Below, piece by piece: positions 4,334 through 5,533 of a stretch of DNA of 5,533 nucleotides. The stretch's first letter is position 1, and every line of letters begins with the position of its first letter. The stretch is from assembly GCA_025450955.1 (NCBI GenBank), contig JANWLJ010000341.1, forward strand, positions 1-5,533. Reading direction: 5' to 3'. The translations under genes were made by a program, and so were the position numbers. This stretch comes from Polyangium sp. (in: bacteria). Its GTDB lineage: Bacteria; Myxococcota_A; Polyangia; Palsa-1104. The notes under the pieces were generated by a model. That model made no database searches and was not told where the DNA came from. It saw nothing but the letters and a program-made list of their open reading frames with translations.

Positions 4334-5533
4334 ATGAATCGTTATCTCAAGCCGATTTTGGTGGGCGCCGCGCTCGCCATCGCGCTCCTGCTCACCTTCA
4401 CCCGCCGCGGTCCCTACGGGGGCTCGACCGTCGGCGTCGAGCCGATCCGGGCGGCCCAGGTCAAAGACAACAAGCCCTACGACCTGGCGGCGCTGCGGGT
4501 CTTCAACTCGACCTTGATGCGGGTCAACGACTCGTACGTCGATCCGACCCGCGTCGATCCCAAGCAGATGCTCCTCGCCGCGCTCGACAACGTGCAGAAG
4601 TCGGTCGCCGAGGTGCTCGCCGAGCCCCACCCGGAGAAGAACCAGGTGGTGGTGCGCGTCGACTCGGCGACCCAGACCTTCGATATCAAGGACGTCGATT
4701 CGCCGTGGGCGCTGTCGATGAAGATGCGCGAGATCTTCCGCTTCATCTCGCAGCACCTGCCCAAGGACACCGACGCCGAGACGGTGCGCAACATCGAGTA
4801 CGCCGCCACCAACGGGATGCTCTCGACGCTCGATCCGCACTCGATGCTGCTCGATCCGCAGCAGTACGGCGAGATGAAGCTCAACACCCGCGGCTCGTTC
4901 GGCGGGCTCGGGATCGTCATCGGGGTGCGCAAGGGCGCGCTCACCGTGATCCGGCCGATGCCGGGCACGCCGGCGTGGAACGCCGGGATCAAGGCCGGCG
5001 ACCGGATCGTGCGCATCGACAAATTGTCGACGGTGAACATGATGCTCAACGACGCCGTCGCCAAGCTGCGCGGCGATCCCGACACCAAGATCGAGATCTG
5101 GATCGAGCACGCGGCGGAGAAGAACCCGGTGCCGAAGAAGGTCGTGCTCACCCGCGCGATCATCCAGGTCAAGACCGTCGACGACCACATGCTGTCGAAG
5201 GGCGTCGGCTACATCAAGCTGCACACCTCCTTCGGCGGCAACACCGACGAGGAGCTGCGCCTCGCGCTCGACGATCTCAAGTCCAAGGGGATGAAGTCGC
5301 TGGTGCTCGATTTGCGCTACAATCCGGGCGGGCTGCTCGATCAGGCGATCAAGGTCGTCGACGAGTTCGTCGACTCGGGGACCATCGTCACCACCGTCGG
5401 CTACGCCAACAAGCAGCGCGAAGAGAAGCGCGCCAACCCGGGCGGCGACGCGCCGCACATCCCGATGGCGGTGCTGGTCAATCACGGGTCGGCCTCGGCC
5501 TCGGAGATCGTCGCCGGCGGGCTCAAGAACCTC
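4334..5533 (+). CDS. ctpA: S41-family C-terminal processing peptidase (partial, 3' end missing)
   Basis: The first 400 residues of a carboxy-terminal processing protease; the frame is open to the window edge. A positively charged head and hydrophobic stretch (about 8-22) form a signal sequence or membrane anchor, placing the enzyme in the periplasm. A family-specific N-terminal helical block (45-175) ends in TLDPHS (165-170). A PDZ domain (about 185-272, starting at GSFGGLGIVIG) would bind substrate C-termini. The S41 core has VGYIKL (291-296), LVLDLRYNPGG (323-333) and VNHGSASASEIVAG (382-395); Ser388 is the predicted nucleophile by alignment to CtpB and Prc. The family's lysine and glutamine partners, about 25 and 29 residues later, lie outside the window. 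It cleaves proteins near their C-termini in envelope quality control or processing. It has its own promoter and is probably not co-transcribed with the kinases, though read-through cannot be excluded. The architecture resembles Myxococcota enzymes. Confidence 0.93.
   Translation, partial: MNRYLKPILVGAALAIALLLTFTRRGPYGGSTVGVEPIRAAQVKDNKPYDLAALRVFNSTLMRVNDSYVDPTRVDPKQMLLAALDNVQKSVAEVLAEPHPEKNQVVVRVDSATQTFDIKDVDSPWALSMKMREIFRFISQHLPKDTDAETVRNIEYAATNGMLSTLDPHSMLLDPQQYGEMKLNTRGSFGGLGIVIGVRKGALTVIRPMPGTPAWNAGIKAGDRIVRIDKLSTVNMMLNDAVAKLRGDPDTKIEIWIEHAAEKNPVPKKVVLTRAIIQVKTVDDHMLSKGVGYIKLHTSFGGNTDEELRLALDDLKSKGMKSLVLDLRYNPGGLLDQAIKVVDEFVDSGTIVTTVGYANKQREEKRANPGGDAPHIPMAVLVNHGSASASEIVAGGLKNL

Noticed and set aside
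4100..5485. Long antisense ORF (461 codons) across the kinase end, intergenic region and S41 gene
   Set aside because: It crosses a promoter and two real genes, has no recognisable motif, and shows the same His/Val/Asp-rich shadow composition.

Overview
The window is a high-GC bacterial chromosomal segment with strong G/C preference at third codon positions. It reads as ordinary housekeeping or signalling DNA; I see no RNA gene, CRISPR array, insertion sequence or phage gene. The S41 peptidase, with its N-terminal block ending in an 'EYAATNGMLSTLDPHS' segment and a PDZ domain following 'GSFGGLGIVI', resembles the carboxy-terminal processing proteases of Myxococcota (former Deltaproteobacteria). 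That is my best guess for the source, from remembered family features and not from a search.

Layout. Positions 1-76 hold a short AT-richer control region and possibly the first codons of a divergent gene on the minus strand. From 77 to 4191 four plus-strand genes form a compact operon: a PD40/TolB-like beta-propeller protein (77-1162), a Ppx/GppA phosphatase with an HD-type C-terminal domain (1182-2705), and two tandem, related thymidylate-kinase-fold proteins (2702-3481 and 3478-4191). The last two junctions are GTGA start/stop overlaps. The propeller-Ppx junction is bridged by an 8-codon mini-ORF that begins in an ATGA overlap and ends in a TTGA overlap. A 142-bp intergenic region (4192-4333) carries a good sigma70-type promoter with a perfect TATAAT. 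It drives the S41 peptidase, which runs off the right edge of the window.

How the genes may work together. Ppx/GppA enzymes hydrolyse polyphosphate and/or the 5' phosphate of pppGpp. The two downstream P-loop proteins are nucleotide-monophosphate-kinase-like but depart from the housekeeping dTMP kinase pattern. Both have Thr-Ala-Phe-Ala-Arg after the DRY motif, where typical dTMP kinases have Ser-x-x-Ala-Tyr, and the second has arginine in place of the Walker A lysine. Since dTMP kinases are dimers, a catalytic/non-canonical heterodimer translated stoichiometrically with a phosphatase is a reasonable hypothesis. This Ppx plus twin-kinase cassette is the best candidate here for an undescribed system.

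A second striking signal lies in codon choice. In the first three genes the Asp codon is decided by the next base: GAT whenever the next codon starts with C (23 of 23), GAC otherwise (42 of 43). The second kinase gene breaks this rule.
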